Below the pieces are notes generated by a model. The model saw only the letters and a program-made list of their open reading frames with translations. It did no database searches and was not told where the DNA came from. Source: Flavihumibacter fluminis (GTDB taxonomy: Bacteria > Bacteroidota > Bacteroidia > Chitinophagales > Chitinophagaceae). Taken from it: 64,000 nucleotides of DNA. The position numbers were made by a program, and so were the translations under genes. The stretch lies in contig NZ_JAKEVY010000002.1 in assembly GCF_021491375.1 (NCBI RefSeq), forward strand, positions 434,001-498,000, written 5' to 3'. This document shows, piece after piece, positions 6,117 through 16,526 of the stretch; the stretch's first letter is position 1; the number at the start of each line of letters is the position of its first letter.

Positions 6117-8836
6117 TGTGTCATCAGCCATTTCTTTGCCGACAGGTTTTGAATATCAATGCTGAAAGAAATCGTTTTCCAGAATCTTTTTTCTCCCAAT
6201 GTTGATTGATGGTAGTTGCGGAATACTTTTGAATTTACAATAGGTATGTAAAGATTAACCAGATTTCGGAATAAAGAGAGTTGCAGCCCTGCATCCATTA
6301 AAAATCGTCCATCTTCCTGATCTTCTTCCCAGGCGCCTGCATAAGTGCCGATATCCATGAATAACTTCATTGGAATTTTCACCGGCAGTTTGCTTAAGGG
6401 ATTTAAATTGGCCGGAATATCTGCAGTGAGATTCAGCGCGGTTAACCAATTATCAGACCTTCCCACTTTACTGCTTAACAAATCGGTTCGTACTTTGAAT
6501 CCGCCGTCCCGCATCATGAGCTGCTGGCTTTTCCATCCGGTGAATTCATTTCTGCCAGCGAAATAGTTGCTGTAGGTATAATCTTCAAAACCATTTGCAC
6601 CTGTCATGTTCAGGTAATACCGGCTGTTGGTTAGTTGCTTCTCCACGGTAGTTGCACCATGTGTAATAAACTTGCCGGCAAAGAATCTTACCTGCACACC
6701 ACCACCTTCCGGTTTTGGATAATTCAGGAAGTACTGTGCTGTGAATGAAAGTCGCGAAAAAGTATTCCCTACTTCAATCCGGCCATCCAGACTGTATGGA
6801 TATAACCGACGATGATTGGCATGAAAGAATCGCAGTTGTTGCAGGTTCCTGTTTACCGGATTGATTTCATCTACGAAGGAAGTATCCGTACCATCAATAA
6901 CCTGTCGGGTTTTCAGAAACTCCTCTCTGAAAAAATAAGAGGTAAATTGAAGGAAGCTTTCTTTTTTCGAAAGGGCAGACGGGTTGGCAAAATTGAGTCG
7001 CAGATAGGGAGCCAGTTTCAGCACACTGAATTGGAGATCCGTGGTGCCTGCCTGAAATGCGTCCATAGTCACCTTCATCATCGAAGCACCCAATACCCAC
7101 TCCCGCACAGATAATGCATTTCTTTTTTCGCGGTTGGGACTGAACCAATGCTGACTGATATGTCCGATGCCGCCGAGTTTCTTACTGCTGGTTCCATAAG
7201 TTGGTGCAAGCAAGAATCGAAACCGGCTGAGCGGAAGCTGATAGTTATGAAGAAAAGCCCCCACCTGTAAACCATCATAGTGATTGTATCCAATAGCCGG
7301 ACCAATTCCCAGGTACTGAAATTTATCCGCTTGCCGGCTGCTGAATAAAAAAACAGGTTTCAGTTTTCGTTCGGAAACAGTCAATAAAGATTCATCAGAT
7401 GGAAATGGAGTTGACAGTGCGAAACTGGTTGCCCAATCGCTGCTGTCTGCATGCCTGTAAAGGTGCTTCTTTACATAGGTACGCATCAACTCATCAAATC
7501 GATCTGCGCCCAGCTGCTGTTCCAGTTGTTCCAGTTGAAGAGCTGTTTTCTCATACACCATCAATCCATAATTCGTGGAGGTCAACTCTTCCGATGGCAG
7601 GGCGGGTGATTGAGCAGCGTGAATGCTTTCCAATCCGTGGATCAATGCCAGCGATACATTATCCGGGAATCTGTTTGCCGGAAAACCGGCAGCAGTACCA
7701 TCAGGATAGAATTGCTTTTTGTATCGGTTATCATAAAACCTGTTGAGCCCTTCGTCCAGCCAGGGACTTTTTCTTTCGTTATTGGCAATGGACAATGCGA
7801 ACCAGTTATGACCGGTTTCATGTGCGATGGTAAGATCCAGTTCCTGCTGATCGCGAAGCTGGTTCAATACCGTGATCGTTGGATATTCCATGCCTCCGGC
7901 CCCGGGACCGTGGTAGCCATCTACAATGGTCATAGTTGAATAGGGGTAATCACCCAGCCAGGAAGACCGGGTAGTTATTGCCCGCTTCAGATAAGCAAGA
8001 CTGTTTTCCCAATAGGATTCATTTTGTTTCAATACCGCGGATTCCAGCTTAATAATTTTACCGGATGCGAGTTGTACGGTGTCCTGCTGCAGAAAAAAAT
8101 CTTTCGAAACAAACCAGGCAAAATCAGTACAGTTATCCTGGCTGAATTGAACTACTTCCTTATCAGAACCTGAACCCAAGTCACGCTGACCAGTAGCTGC
8201 TATTTGAAAACCCCGGGGTACGGTTAGGCGAACCCGGTAGTTGCCGAATTCATTGTAGAATTCACCCTGATCCAGATAGGGCATGGGATGCCACCCCTGT
8301 GCATCGTATACTGCAGGTTTGGGATACCATTGGGTAATGGCATAAAAACCATTCTTATGCCCCGATCGTGAAAACAGCAAAGGAAGTTTGACCTGGAAGC
8401 TGTTTACAATTTGCACCGCTTCTCCAGGCGCCAGGGGATTCAACAGGATGAGTTTACCAAAATCCTGGTGAAGGGAGTCTTCCTGCCATTCCAGCAACTC
8501 GTTATTCACAGCAAACTGCAGGCGGTTAATATAACCACGGTCTTCTTCCTTGCTGAAATAAAAATCGAGGCGATTATTGCGCAGGAGTTGTTCACTGAAT
8601 GCAGTATGGTCGTTTTTATAGGCATTGGGCCAGATATGCAGATAGATATAATGCAGCGTATCCGGACTGTTATTGAAATAATGAATCACCTGCCGGGCGG
8701 AAACTGTATGGGTGGTGGGATTCAACTCGGCTTCGATGTTGTGATCCACGCGTTGCTGCCAGTAATCCTGTGAAAAGCCAAGCAGCTGGCAAGCCAGAAA
8801 AACAGGTAAAAGGAATATTTTTTTCAGCTGGTACAT
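6113..8836 (-). CDS. Secreted M1-family metallopeptidase
   Basis: 907 residues with an N-terminal signal peptide. The zinc site HETGH lies near residue 335, followed about 18 residues later by the third ligand Glu in WLDEGLNRF, as in gluzincins. The exopeptidase-type motif appears as GAGGMEYP instead of GAMEN. The long C-terminal half (from about 480) is beta-rich and has no motif I recognise; related Bacteroidota M1 proteins share such a tail. Aminopeptidase activity on peptides in the periplasm or at the outer membrane is likely. It is 6 bp after the sugar transferase gene and overlaps the next gene by 4 bp. Confidence 0.88.
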   Translation of the reverse strand: MYQLKKIFLLPVFLACQLLGFSQDYWQQRVDHNIEAELNPTTHTVSARQVIHYFNNSPDTLHYIYLHIWPNAYKNDHTAFSEQLLRNNRLDFYFSKEEDRGYINRLQFAVNNELLEWQEDSLHQDFGKLILLNPLAPGEAVQIVNSFQVKLPLLFSRSGHKNGFYAITQWYPKPAVYDAQGWHPMPYLDQGEFYNEFGNYRVRLTVPRGFQIAATGQRDLGSGSDKEVVQFSQDNCTDFAWFVSKDFFLQQDTVQLASGKIIKLESAVLKQNESYWENSLAYLKRAITTRSSWLGDYPYSTMTIVDGYHGPGAGGMEYPTITVLNQLRDQQELDLTIAHETGHNWFALSIANNERKSPWLDEGLNRFYDNRYKKQFYPDGTAAGFPANRFPDNVSLALIHGLESIHAAQSPALPSEELTSTNYGLMVYEKTALQLEQLEQQLGADRFDELMRTYVKKHLYRHADSSDWATSFALSTPFPSDESLLTVSERKLKPVFLFSSRQADKFQYLGIGPAIGYNHYDGLQVGAFLHNYQLPLSRFRFLLAPTYGTSSKKLGGIGHISQHWFSPNREKRNALSVREWVLGASMMKVTMDAFQAGTTDLQFSVLKLAPYLRLNFANPSALSKKESFLQFTSYFFREEFLKTRQVIDGTDTSFVDEINPVNRNLQQLRFFHANHRRLYPYSLDGRIEVGNTFSRLSFTAQYFLNYPKPEGGGVQVRFFAGKFITHGATTVEKQLTNSRYYLNMTGANGFEDYTYSNYFAGRNEFTGWKSQQLMMRDGGFKVRTDLLSSKVGRSDNWLTALNLTADIPANLNPLSKLPVKIPMKLFMDIGTYAGAWEEDQEDGRFLMDAGLQLSLFRNLVNLYIPIVNSKVFRNYHQSTLGEKRFWKTISFSIDIQNLSAKKWLMTQ

Positions 8837-8842
8837 GGGTAG

Positions 8843-10261
8843 TTATTTTCCTTTTCCTGAAAAAATGATCCGGATGGTGTACAGCATGATTTTGAGATCA
8901 AGTGCCAGAGAAATATTTTCAATATAGAGCAGGTCGTATTTCATTCGTTCCAGCATTTCATCCACATTTTCTGCATATCCAAATTGTACCATGCCCCAGG
9001 AAGTGAGTCCGGGTTTTACATGCAGCAAATATTTAAAATAGGGATTGCGTTGCATGATCTGATCAATATAAAACTGCCTTTCAGCTCTTGGTCCAACGAG
9101 ACTCATATCACCACGCAGGATGTTCCAGAGTTGAGGAAACTCATCCAGCCTCCATTTGCGCATGTGGCGGCCCCAGGGTGTAATGCGGGGGTCGGTGGTA
9201 GAAGAAAGAGCGGGACCGTTTTGCTCAGCATCCTCAAACATGGATCTGAACTTAAGCATGGTGAAAGGTTTGCCTTTATAACCGATCCGTTCCTGCCGGT
9301 AGAGAATTGGTCCGGGTGAAGAAAGTTTAACCCGTATGGCTACATACAGGAAAACAGGAGACAGGAGCAGCATGCCTGTCAATGAAACGAAAATATCAGT
9401 GATGCGTTTGATATTCTGTTGCCAGGCTGGAATCAACCCGGTGTGGATATCGTTTAAAAAGGGACTGAAAACATTTTCGGTGCGAACTGCACCAGACAAA
9501 ATGGAAATGGCAGAAGGAACCATTTTAATTTCTACATCTAAATCGCTTAACCGTTTCAGGTAGTTTTCTGTGTCGGCCTCTTTATTCGATTCAAGCGCCA
9601 GCACCACGAGTTGGATCTGGCAGCGATCAATGATGGCTTCCAGTTGATCGTCTGTGCCCAGGTAGACAAGTGATTTGCTAAGGCTGTTGGGAGCAGGAGC
9701 GATATAGCCCTGGAAATGGTATCCCTCTTTTCTTAGCTGTGTTGCATTGGCTTTGTAGATAGTAGCAGCAAGACCGGAATCACCGACAAGAAGGGATGGA
9801 AATTTGATAGTACCCTTTCTCAATTGTTTTTTTACCTTTTCTAAAATCATCCATCTTCCCAGGAAACTAACACCAATCTGGCTGAGTACAAAAAATGCAA
9901 AGGTTTTATAGTAGTATGCAAGACTTTTATCCTCATCGTTTAGCAGGATCACAAAAAAGATAGCGATACATCCGATCAGGCTGGCAACAACCGTGGTGGT
10001 GAATTCCCCCAGTCTTGATTTTTTATAGAGCGACTGATATGATCCAATAACTGCATAGAACAACACCCAGCAAAAGGGTAGGATCAGCCAACCCTGAAGA
10101 AAGCCCGGATTCAAAAAAAGCTTACCATCCTGAATACTAGGGAAACCCAGGAGATGATTGCGATAGAGATAAAAGATAAACCAGACAAGCAGGGCTGCCA
10201 GGTAATCGCTCAATGCATACCAGGCCGGTGAAATAATTGGTTGGGAAGATTTTCGACTCAA
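8843..10261 (-). CDS. Polyprenyl-phosphate sugar-1-phosphate transferase (WcaJ/EpsE type)
   Basis: 472 residues. Four or five hydrophobic segments lie in the first 130 residues. A nucleotide-binding-like middle domain (LLVGDSGLAATIYKA near residue 157) and a C-terminal bacterial sugar transferase domain follow, with PGPILYRQERIGYKGKPF, MLKFRSM and WRLDEFPQLWNILRGDMSLV. Such enzymes start exopolysaccharide or O-antigen units by loading a sugar phosphate on undecaprenyl phosphate. The only suitable start is a TTG at 10261 whose bases overlap the upstream stop (TTGA). No glycosyltransferase, flippase or polymerase gene is nearby, so it may act with distant loci. Confidence 0.88.
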   Translation of the reverse strand: MSRKSSQPIISPAWYALSDYLAALLVWFIFYLYRNHLLGFPSIQDGKLFLNPGFLQGWLILPFCWVLFYAVIGSYQSLYKKSRLGEFTTTVVASLIGCIAIFFVILLNDEDKSLAYYYKTFAFFVLSQIGVSFLGRWMILEKVKKQLRKGTIKFPSLLVGDSGLAATIYKANATQLRKEGYHFQGYIAPAPNSLSKSLVYLGTDDQLEAIIDRCQIQLVVLALESNKEADTENYLKRLSDLDVEIKMVPSAISILSGAVRTENVFSPFLNDIHTGLIPAWQQNIKRITDIFVSLTGMLLLSPVFLYVAIRVKLSSPGPILYRQERIGYKGKPFTMLKFRSMFEDAEQNGPALSSTTDPRITPWGRHMRKWRLDEFPQLWNILRGDMSLVGPRAERQFYIDQIMQRNPYFKYLLHVKPGLTSWGMVQFGYAENVDEMLERMKYDLLYIENISLALDLKIMLYTIRIIFSGKGK

Positions 10262-11232
10262 CTATTAATTGTGTTATGGCGAATCTTGGTTAATATCTGG
10301 TGCGCAACTTCCATCGCCCTGAAGCCATCCACTTCAGAAACAACTGTCGGTGTGTTATTAAGGATAGCATCCCTGAATTCTTCCAGTTCTTTTTTGATGG
10401 CATTTACCTCAGGGACTGTCGGATTGGCTACCGCGATGGTCTTTTTCCCTTTTGGGGTATCAATATCAAATTCGAATACATTTTCATCCGCGTCTGCCTT
10501 CAGGCGGATCACTTCTGTTTTCTTGTTCAGGAAGTCGATGCCAACATAGGCGTCTTTCTGGAACAGTCTCATCTTACGCATTTTTTTCATGGAAATGCGA
10601 CTGGAAGTGAGATTGGCAACACATCCGTTGTTAAACTCAATGCGTACGTTGGCGATATCCGGGGTATCGGTCATAACAGCCACTCCACTGGAAGAAATAT
10701 TCTTTACTTCACTTTTTACCATGTGCAGGATGATATCGATATCGTGGATCATGAGATCAAGGATCACGCTCACTTCTGTGCCTCTTGGATTAAACTGGGC
10801 CAGACGGTGTACCTCAATGAACATGGGGTTCAGCTTCAGGTTTTTGGTAGCCAGGTAGGCGGGGTTGAATCGCTCTACATGTCCTACCTGCATTTTAACA
10901 TTGGACTCCTTTACCAGCTTAACCAGTTCCCTGGCTTCATCCATAGTATTGGCAAGAGGCTTTTCCACGAAAACATGTTTCCCGTTGCGGATCGCCAGCT
11001 GACAGAGTTCAAAGTGAAAGTTGGTTGGGGCTACGATATCTGCGGCATCAATGGCCTGGAGCAAGGCTACTGGGTCATCAAAGCGTGGAATTCCATATTG
11101 TTTACTGACTTCTTCTGCTGTTTGGTCATTGGGATCAAAAAAACCGACCAGGTCAACGCCGGCAATTTCTTTCCAGTTGTTAAGGTGAAATTTTCCAAGA
11201 TGCCCGGTACCAAAAACGCCGATCTTCAACAT
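10258..11232 (-). CDS. Gfo/Idh/MocA-family NAD(P)-dependent oxidoreductase
   Basis: 324 residues with the N-terminal Rossmann motif GVFGTGHLGKFHL and the family signature VFVEKPLANTMDEA near residue 90, containing the E-K-P motif. Substrates in this family are sugars or nucleotide sugars. Coupling by a 4-bp overlap to the sugar transferase gene suggests a role in making or modifying a polysaccharide precursor, which is inference. The ATG at 11232 is preferred over an in-frame TTG two codons upstream. A perfect TAnnTTTG match (TATATTTG, minus strand, 11250-11257) lies 17 bases before it, without a clear -33 box. Confidence 0.85.
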   Translation of the reverse strand: MLKIGVFGTGHLGKFHLNNWKEIAGVDLVGFFDPNDQTAEEVSKQYGIPRFDDPVALLQAIDAADIVAPTNFHFELCQLAIRNGKHVFVEKPLANTMDEARELVKLVKESNVKMQVGHVERFNPAYLATKNLKLNPMFIEVHRLAQFNPRGTEVSVILDLMIHDIDIILHMVKSEVKNISSSGVAVMTDTPDIANVRIEFNNGCVANLTSSRISMKKMRKMRLFQKDAYVGIDFLNKKTEVIRLKADADENVFEFDIDTPKGKKTIAVANPTVPEVNAIKKELEEFRDAILNNTPTVVSEVDGFRAMEVAHQILTKIRHNTINS

Positions 11233-11445
11233 AAGCAATAATTAAACAGCAAATATAATCAAGCCTGTTAACCTATTCTAAGTCTTTATAAAACAGTGAA
11301 TTCTGTATCTGAGATTCCCCTGTTTATACAAATTATCCAAAATTGATACTTTATTAACATTTTTTTTGGCACTTCTTATCAAAATGTTAAATTCATGTCG
11401 TCTTTTTCTAAGACTTATTAGTAAAACCAAATTAACTGATTGCTC

Positions 11446-14400
11446 ATGCCAAAAAAAATCACCCTGCCCTTATTGGGCAAGTTCCTAACGTTTTTATTGA
11501 TCATGGCCTCTTTCAGTGCACAGGCACAGAAGGCCATTTCGGGCAAACTGGTTTCCAAAACCAACCAGCCATTGCCCGGTGCCACTATTACAGTGAAAGG
11601 CACCACTGTGGGTACAGCTACTGATGAACAGGGAAATTTCCGTATTACCTTACCTCCCGGACGAAATACACTGGTTATTTCGAACGTAGGGTTTACAACC
11701 AAAGAAGTTGTCGTTGGAGATGACACAAACCTTAATATTACGCTTGACGAAGACATTTCTGGTCTGAGTGAGGTAGTTGTTACCGGTTATAGCAGCCAGC
11801 AACGCAAGAATATCGTTGGTGCTGTTTCCACTGTAAAAGGGGAGCAGCTGGCAGCGGTTCAGACAGGTAACGTAGAACAGCAATTCCAGGGTCGCGTACC
11901 TGGTTTAACTGTAATTACATCCGGACAGCCGGGTACAGTAAGCCAGGTAAGGATCCGTGGTTTTGGTTCCTTTACTCCTGGTGGAAACGATCCACTTTAT
12001 GTAGTGGATGGAGTGCCCACTTATAATATTGACTTCCTGAATGGTAATGATATCGAGTCCACTACAGTACTGAAAGATGCGGCTTCTGCATCAATCTACG
12101 GTGCCCGTGCATCTGCGGGTGTGATCCTGGTTACTACCAAAAAAGGAAAATCCAGTCAGGGCATTCGTGTTACTTATGATATGTCTTACGGTGCTACTGT
12201 TCCTGGAAAAGGTTTAAATCTCCTTACTCCCCAGCAACAGGCTGATATGACCTGGGTTGCGTTGCGCAATGCAGGCCAGCCCCTGACCCACCCCCAATAT
12301 GGAAGTGGTGCGAATCCGGTGCTGCCTGATTACCTGAAAGTAGGTGATGAGTTTGGATTAAGTAATTTATCGCCCAGTGATCCAAGACTTGATCCTGCCC
12401 GTTTCAACACCAACTTTGATGCGGGTTCCATTTACCAGGTAATCCGTGCCAACAAAGCAGGTACCGACTGGTATGGTGCATTAACAGAAACCGGCCGGAT
12501 TCAGAACCATACACTCGGACTGAGTGGTGGCAATGAAAATGCCCGTTATTATGCAGGCTTCAGTATCTATGATGAAAAAGGTACAGTGTTGAATACCTTT
12601 CTGAAGAGATATACACTGCGCCTGAACAGTGAGTACAAAATCGGTTCTCACATTCGTCTCGGTCAAAACTTCCAGTTTACTTATCGCGAAAACCCCAATA
12701 TCGGTGGTCCACAGGGTGAGAACGACATCATGTTCGCACTTACCATTAACCCGCTTATTCCTTTGTATGATGAAGGAGGTGGGTTTGCAGGAACTACTGC
12801 ACGTGGTTTCAACAACTCAACCAACCCCGTAGCCCGTCGTATCCGTTCAAGAGATAACAAAGGATTCAGCGGCGGTGCTTTTGGTAATATTTTCGGAGAA
12901 GTTGACTTCGCCAAACATTTTACATTCCGTACCAGCTTTGGTGGAAGTTTCTTCTACTTCCAGAACCGTTTCCTCAACTACAGAACCTATGAGAACTCTG
13001 AAAACGTAGGTAACTACACATTTGGAGAAGGCGCAGGTAATGGTGGCGATTGGACCTTTACTAATACCATCCGCTATGGTCAGGAAATTGGCAAACACAA
13101 TGTGAACTTCATTGGAGGTATTGAAGCAATCAGCTATGGTTATTTCCGTGGCCTGAGTGGACAGGGATTAAATCCATTCTCAATCGATCCTAACTATGTT
13201 ACCATTACCAACACCGATCCTAATGGTCGCCAGGTAAACAGTAATGGTAGTCCGTTTATCAAACTGTTCTCTCAGTTTGGTAAAGTAGATTATTCATATG
13301 ACGATCGTTACCTCTTCACAGGTACTTTGCGCAGAGATGGTGCATCTGTATTTGGAGAAGACAACCGCTACGGTGTATTCCCTGCCTTCTCTGCGGGTTG
13401 GAGAATCACCCAGGAAAACTTCATGCAGAATACCAAGTGGATCAATGAACTGAAAATCCGTGGTGGCTGGGGTAAAATGGGTAACTCAAGAATCAGTCCG
13501 AACAACCTGTTCAATACAGCAGGAGCGCAGGCTCTTTTCGGATATGATCTTGGTGGCGCTAACACCAGCACAAGTCCTGGTCTGGCCCTTACCGGTATCG
13601 GAAACCCAACAGCGAAGTGGGAAGAAAATACTACCATCAACGTAGGATTTGACGGTACCTTCTTCAATAACAAAATTGATGTAATATTTGACTGGTATAC
13701 CCGCAGAACCAAGGACCTCCTGTATCGGGACCGTCTGCCTGCAACAGTAGGTAATGCTACACCTCCTTTCATCAATATCGGTTCTATGAAGAACAGCGGT
13801 ATTGACCTGATGGTTACCTATAAAGACAGGGTAAGCAGCAAGTTCCGCTATGAAATGGACTTCATCTTTACCAAGTACACCAACGAGATCACTAAAGTAT
13901 CTGATGCCAGATCCTTCTTTGATGAATCATTCAGCGGTCGTATTGGTGGAGGTATTGTACGTAACGCTGTAGGACAGCCGGTTTCTTCCTTCTTTGGTTA
14001 CAATGTAATCGGCTTGTTTGCTGATCAGGCTGATGTTGACAAGTCTCCTGATCAGGATGGCGCTGGTCCAGGTCGTTTCAAATATGAAGATGTAAATGGT
14101 GATGGCAGAATCAATGATGAAGACCGTACCTTCCTGGGTAATCCTAACCCTGATTTCTCTTATGGTTTCAATGCCCGCCTGATCTTCGGCGATTTTGATG
14201 TGGAAGCCCTGTTCTATGGTGTATATGGTGGTGAAGTATTGAACTTTACCCGCTGGTTTACTGATTTTTATCCTTCTTTCGCGGGAATCGGAAAATCTGA
14301 CCGTGTATTGGATGCCTGGACTCCGGACAACAGAGACACTAAAGTTCCCATTTTTGAGAACATTTCCAACTTCTCAAATAACGGTGTGTTGAACTCTTAC

Positions 14401-14649
14401 TATGTTGAAAAGGGTAGTTACTTCCGCTTAAGAAGTTTGAAACTGGGATATGTTGTACCTTCTGCATCATTAAAGAAATACGGAATTGACAAGCTGCGTT
14501 TCTTCCTGCAGGGAACCAATTTGTTTACCATTACCAAGTACACCGGTAATGATCCGGCTGTAAGTGGTGTGGATACCAACTTCGGTGTGGATGTAGGTAA
14601 CTATCCTACCAACCGCCAGTTCCTGTTTGGATTAAGTCTTGGCTTTTAA
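11446..14649 (+). CDS. SusC/RagA-family TonB-linked outer membrane protein
   Basis: 1067 residues: a signal peptide ending near AQAQ, a carboxypeptidase-regulatory-like beta-sandwich (about 25-110), the plug domain with LSEVVVTGYSSQQRKNIVGA and the SusC signature GARASAGVILVTTKKGK near residue 218, then a 22-strand-type barrel ending with aromatic Phe. SusC proteins import ligands held by a SusD partner. The ATG at 11446 is preferred to a TTG two codons earlier. The 213-bp upstream gap is AT-rich and probably holds the promoter, but I see no perfect -7/-33 pair. SusD follows after 34 bp. Confidence 0.95.
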   Translation: MPKKITLPLLGKFLTFLLIMASFSAQAQKAISGKLVSKTNQPLPGATITVKGTTVGTATDEQGNFRITLPPGRNTLVISNVGFTTKEVVVGDDTNLNITLDEDISGLSEVVVTGYSSQQRKNIVGAVSTVKGEQLAAVQTGNVEQQFQGRVPGLTVITSGQPGTVSQVRIRGFGSFTPGGNDPLYVVDGVPTYNIDFLNGNDIESTTVLKDAASASIYGARASAGVILVTTKKGKSSQGIRVTYDMSYGATVPGKGLNLLTPQQQADMTWVALRNAGQPLTHPQYGSGANPVLPDYLKVGDEFGLSNLSPSDPRLDPARFNTNFDAGSIYQVIRANKAGTDWYGALTETGRIQNHTLGLSGGNENARYYAGFSIYDEKGTVLNTFLKRYTLRLNSEYKIGSHIRLGQNFQFTYRENPNIGGPQGENDIMFALTINPLIPLYDEGGGFAGTTARGFNNSTNPVARRIRSRDNKGFSGGAFGNIFGEVDFAKHFTFRTSFGGSFFYFQNRFLNYRTYENSENVGNYTFGEGAGNGGDWTFTNTIRYGQEIGKHNVNFIGGIEAISYGYFRGLSGQGLNPFSIDPNYVTITNTDPNGRQVNSNGSPFIKLFSQFGKVDYSYDDRYLFTGTLRRDGASVFGEDNRYGVFPAFSAGWRITQENFMQNTKWINELKIRGGWGKMGNSRISPNNLFNTAGAQALFGYDLGGANTSTSPGLALTGIGNPTAKWEENTTINVGFDGTFFNNKIDVIFDWYTRRTKDLLYRDRLPATVGNATPPFINIGSMKNSGIDLMVTYKDRVSSKFRYEMDFIFTKYTNEITKVSDARSFFDESFSGRIGGGIVRNAVGQPVSSFFGYNVIGLFADQADVDKSPDQDGAGPGRFKYEDVNGDGRINDEDRTFLGNPNPDFSYGFNARLIFGDFDVEALFYGVYGGEVLNFTRWFTDFYPSFAGIGKSDRVLDAWTPDNRDTKVPIFENISNFSNNGVLNSYYVEKGSYFRLRSLKLGYVVPSASLKKYGIDKLRFFLQGTNLFTITKYTGNDPAVSGVDTNFGVDVGNYPTNRQFLFGLSLGF

Positions 14650-14683
14650 TTCTTGAATTCGTGAATGCTTAAATTGTTTTAAC

Positions 14684-16441
14684 ATGTTAAAGAAGAGAAT
14701 CGTATACATTTCGGGTTTCCTGCTCAGTGCTGCGGTGCTGTTGGTTGCCTGTGATAAAAAATTCCTGGATCAGGAAACAACGGGACTGTTGACAGAACAA
14801 CAGGCCCAAAGCCTGAAAGGTGCTCAGCAATTTTTAGTCGGATCCTATGCTGCACTGAAAGGTATTGGCTGGGAAGGTGGTGGATCCAACTGGGTATATG
14901 GAAGTATTGTTGGTGGTGAAGCCAACAAAGGTTCTGATGCAGGTGATCAGGCGAATATTGTGCCGATCCAGCAATATGCACCATTGCCTACGAACAGTTA
15001 TTTCAACATCAAATGGCAGGCATTGTATGAAGGCATCGCCCGGACCAATGCAACCATTCGTATTTTGAATAACCTTGCAGAATCGGATATTGCTCCTGCT
15101 GCCAAAGAACAGATGCTTGCAGAAGCTCGCTTTCTGAGAGGTTACTATCATTTTGAGGCAAAAAAAATGTGGAACAATATTCCCTATGTGGACGAAACCA
15201 TCAATGTATCCAGCGCCAAGGTTGGCAATACAGAAGATACCTGGCCTAAAATCATGGAGGATTTGAATTTTGCAAGAACTACACTTGCAGTGAATCCTGG
15301 TGCTGTTGGTCGTATCAATAAGTGGGGAGCTGATGCGATGTATGCCAAAGCTTTATTGTACCAGGGAAAATATGCGGAAGCTCGTCCGATTTTTACTGAT
15401 ATCATTAATAATGGAAGAACTTCCAATGATATCCCTTATGATCTGGCTCCATCTTTCCATGACAACTTCAATCCTGACCGGGAAAATGATGCTGCCGTTC
15501 GCGCAGAATCAGTTTTCGCTTATGAAGCATCAATCAATGATGGTTCCGGTGGATTTAATGCCAACTATGACCATATCCTGAACTTCCCCTATAATGGTGG
15601 TCCTGGTGGTTGTTGCGGATTCTTCCAGCCTTCTTTTGAGTTTGTGAATTCCTTCCGTACGAATGCGAATGGTCTTCCTCTGCTCGATGGATCTTATAAT
15701 GTTGGTGCCAACCAGGTTATTAGTGACATGGGATTGGAATCTTCAGCTCCTTTCACACCCGATGCTGGTAGATTGGATCCACGTCTCGACTGGACAGTAG
15801 GCCGCAGAGGTCTGCCTTTCCTGGATTGGGGTCCTCATCCGGGTAAAGCCTGGATCCGTGATCAGGGTAATGGTGGTCCGTATGCACCTAAGAAGATGTC
15901 TTATTATCGTAGCCAGCAAGGCAGACTTACCGATGGTACCAACTGGACCAGTGGTTTGACTTCTACCAACTACAAGATCATCCGTTTCGCGGATGTGTTA
16001 TTGATGGCTGCTGAGGCTGAAATTGATGGTGGTGGATCACTGGAAACGGCCAGAGGTTATGTTAACCAGGTACGTGCCCGTGCAGCTAAACCAGAAACCT
16101 TCGTAGTTGACGAGGATGGTAATAATGCAGCCAATTATGTAATAGGTCTTTATAACACTGCATGGACCGATGCCAATGTTGCAAGACAGGCGGTTCGTTT
16201 TGAAAGAAAACTGGAACTCGGTATGGAAGGTCATCGTTTCTTTGACCTCGTACGCTGGGGTGTTGCAGATGTAGAATTAAATGCCTTCCTGAATTATGAA
16301 AAACCCAAACTGAGTGCAGGATATGGTTCAGCTACCTTCACAAAAGGTAAGAATGAATACTTCCCGATTCCTCAGGATCAAATTGATCTTCATACTTCCG
16401 GAGGTTCATCTACACTTCAACAAAATCCTGGTTATAACTAA
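14684..16441 (+). CDS. SusD/RagB-family nutrient-binding lipoprotein
   Basis: 585 residues with a lipoprotein signal (VLLVAC, Cys23). SusD hallmarks are the N-terminal KKFLDQETTGLLTEQQA region, TPR-like helices (AEARFLRGYYHFEAKKMW near residue 150) and the C-terminal RqAVRFERKLELGMEGHRFFDLVRWG segment near residue 505. It caps the SusC barrel at the cell surface and binds the ligand. A strong terminator follows 33 bp after the stop, so the next genes may need readthrough or their own promoter. Confidence 0.95.
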   Translation: MLKKRIVYISGFLLSAAVLLVACDKKFLDQETTGLLTEQQAQSLKGAQQFLVGSYAALKGIGWEGGGSNWVYGSIVGGEANKGSDAGDQANIVPIQQYAPLPTNSYFNIKWQALYEGIARTNATIRILNNLAESDIAPAAKEQMLAEARFLRGYYHFEAKKMWNNIPYVDETINVSSAKVGNTEDTWPKIMEDLNFARTTLAVNPGAVGRINKWGADAMYAKALLYQGKYAEARPIFTDIINNGRTSNDIPYDLAPSFHDNFNPDRENDAAVRAESVFAYEASINDGSGGFNANYDHILNFPYNGGPGGCCGFFQPSFEFVNSFRTNANGLPLLDGSYNVGANQVISDMGLESSAPFTPDAGRLDPRLDWTVGRRGLPFLDWGPHPGKAWIRDQGNGGPYAPKKMSYYRSQQGRLTDGTNWTSGLTSTNYKIIRFADVLLMAAEAEIDGGGSLETARGYVNQVRARAAKPETFVVDEDGNNAANYVIGLYNTAWTDANVARQAVRFERKLELGMEGHRFFDLVRWGVADVELNAFLNYEKPKLSAGYGSATFTKGKNEYFPIPQDQIDLHTSGGSSTLQQNPGYN

Positions 16442-16473
16442 TAGAACCGGTAACATTTTGTAGATTTATAATG

Positions 16474-16500
16474 AAAAGGGTAGAGTTTCTCTACCCTTTT
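16474..16500 (+). terminator. Intrinsic terminator after susD
   Basis: A perfect 12-bp stem (AAAAGGGTAGAG with CTCTACCCTTTT) closes a TTT loop, and the stem ends in T4. It lies between susD and the FG-GAP gene, 27 bp before the latter's start codon, so it may attenuate expression of the distal genes. Confidence 0.88.
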
Positions 16501-16526
16501 CACTATCTCCCTGAAATGAACTGCAC

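Noticed and set aside
10300-11241. Plus-strand open frame of about 313 codons opposite the Gfo/Idh/MocA gene
   Set aside because: The minus-strand frame has clear Rossmann and EKP motifs; the plus-strand product is His/Phe-rich and unlike any family.
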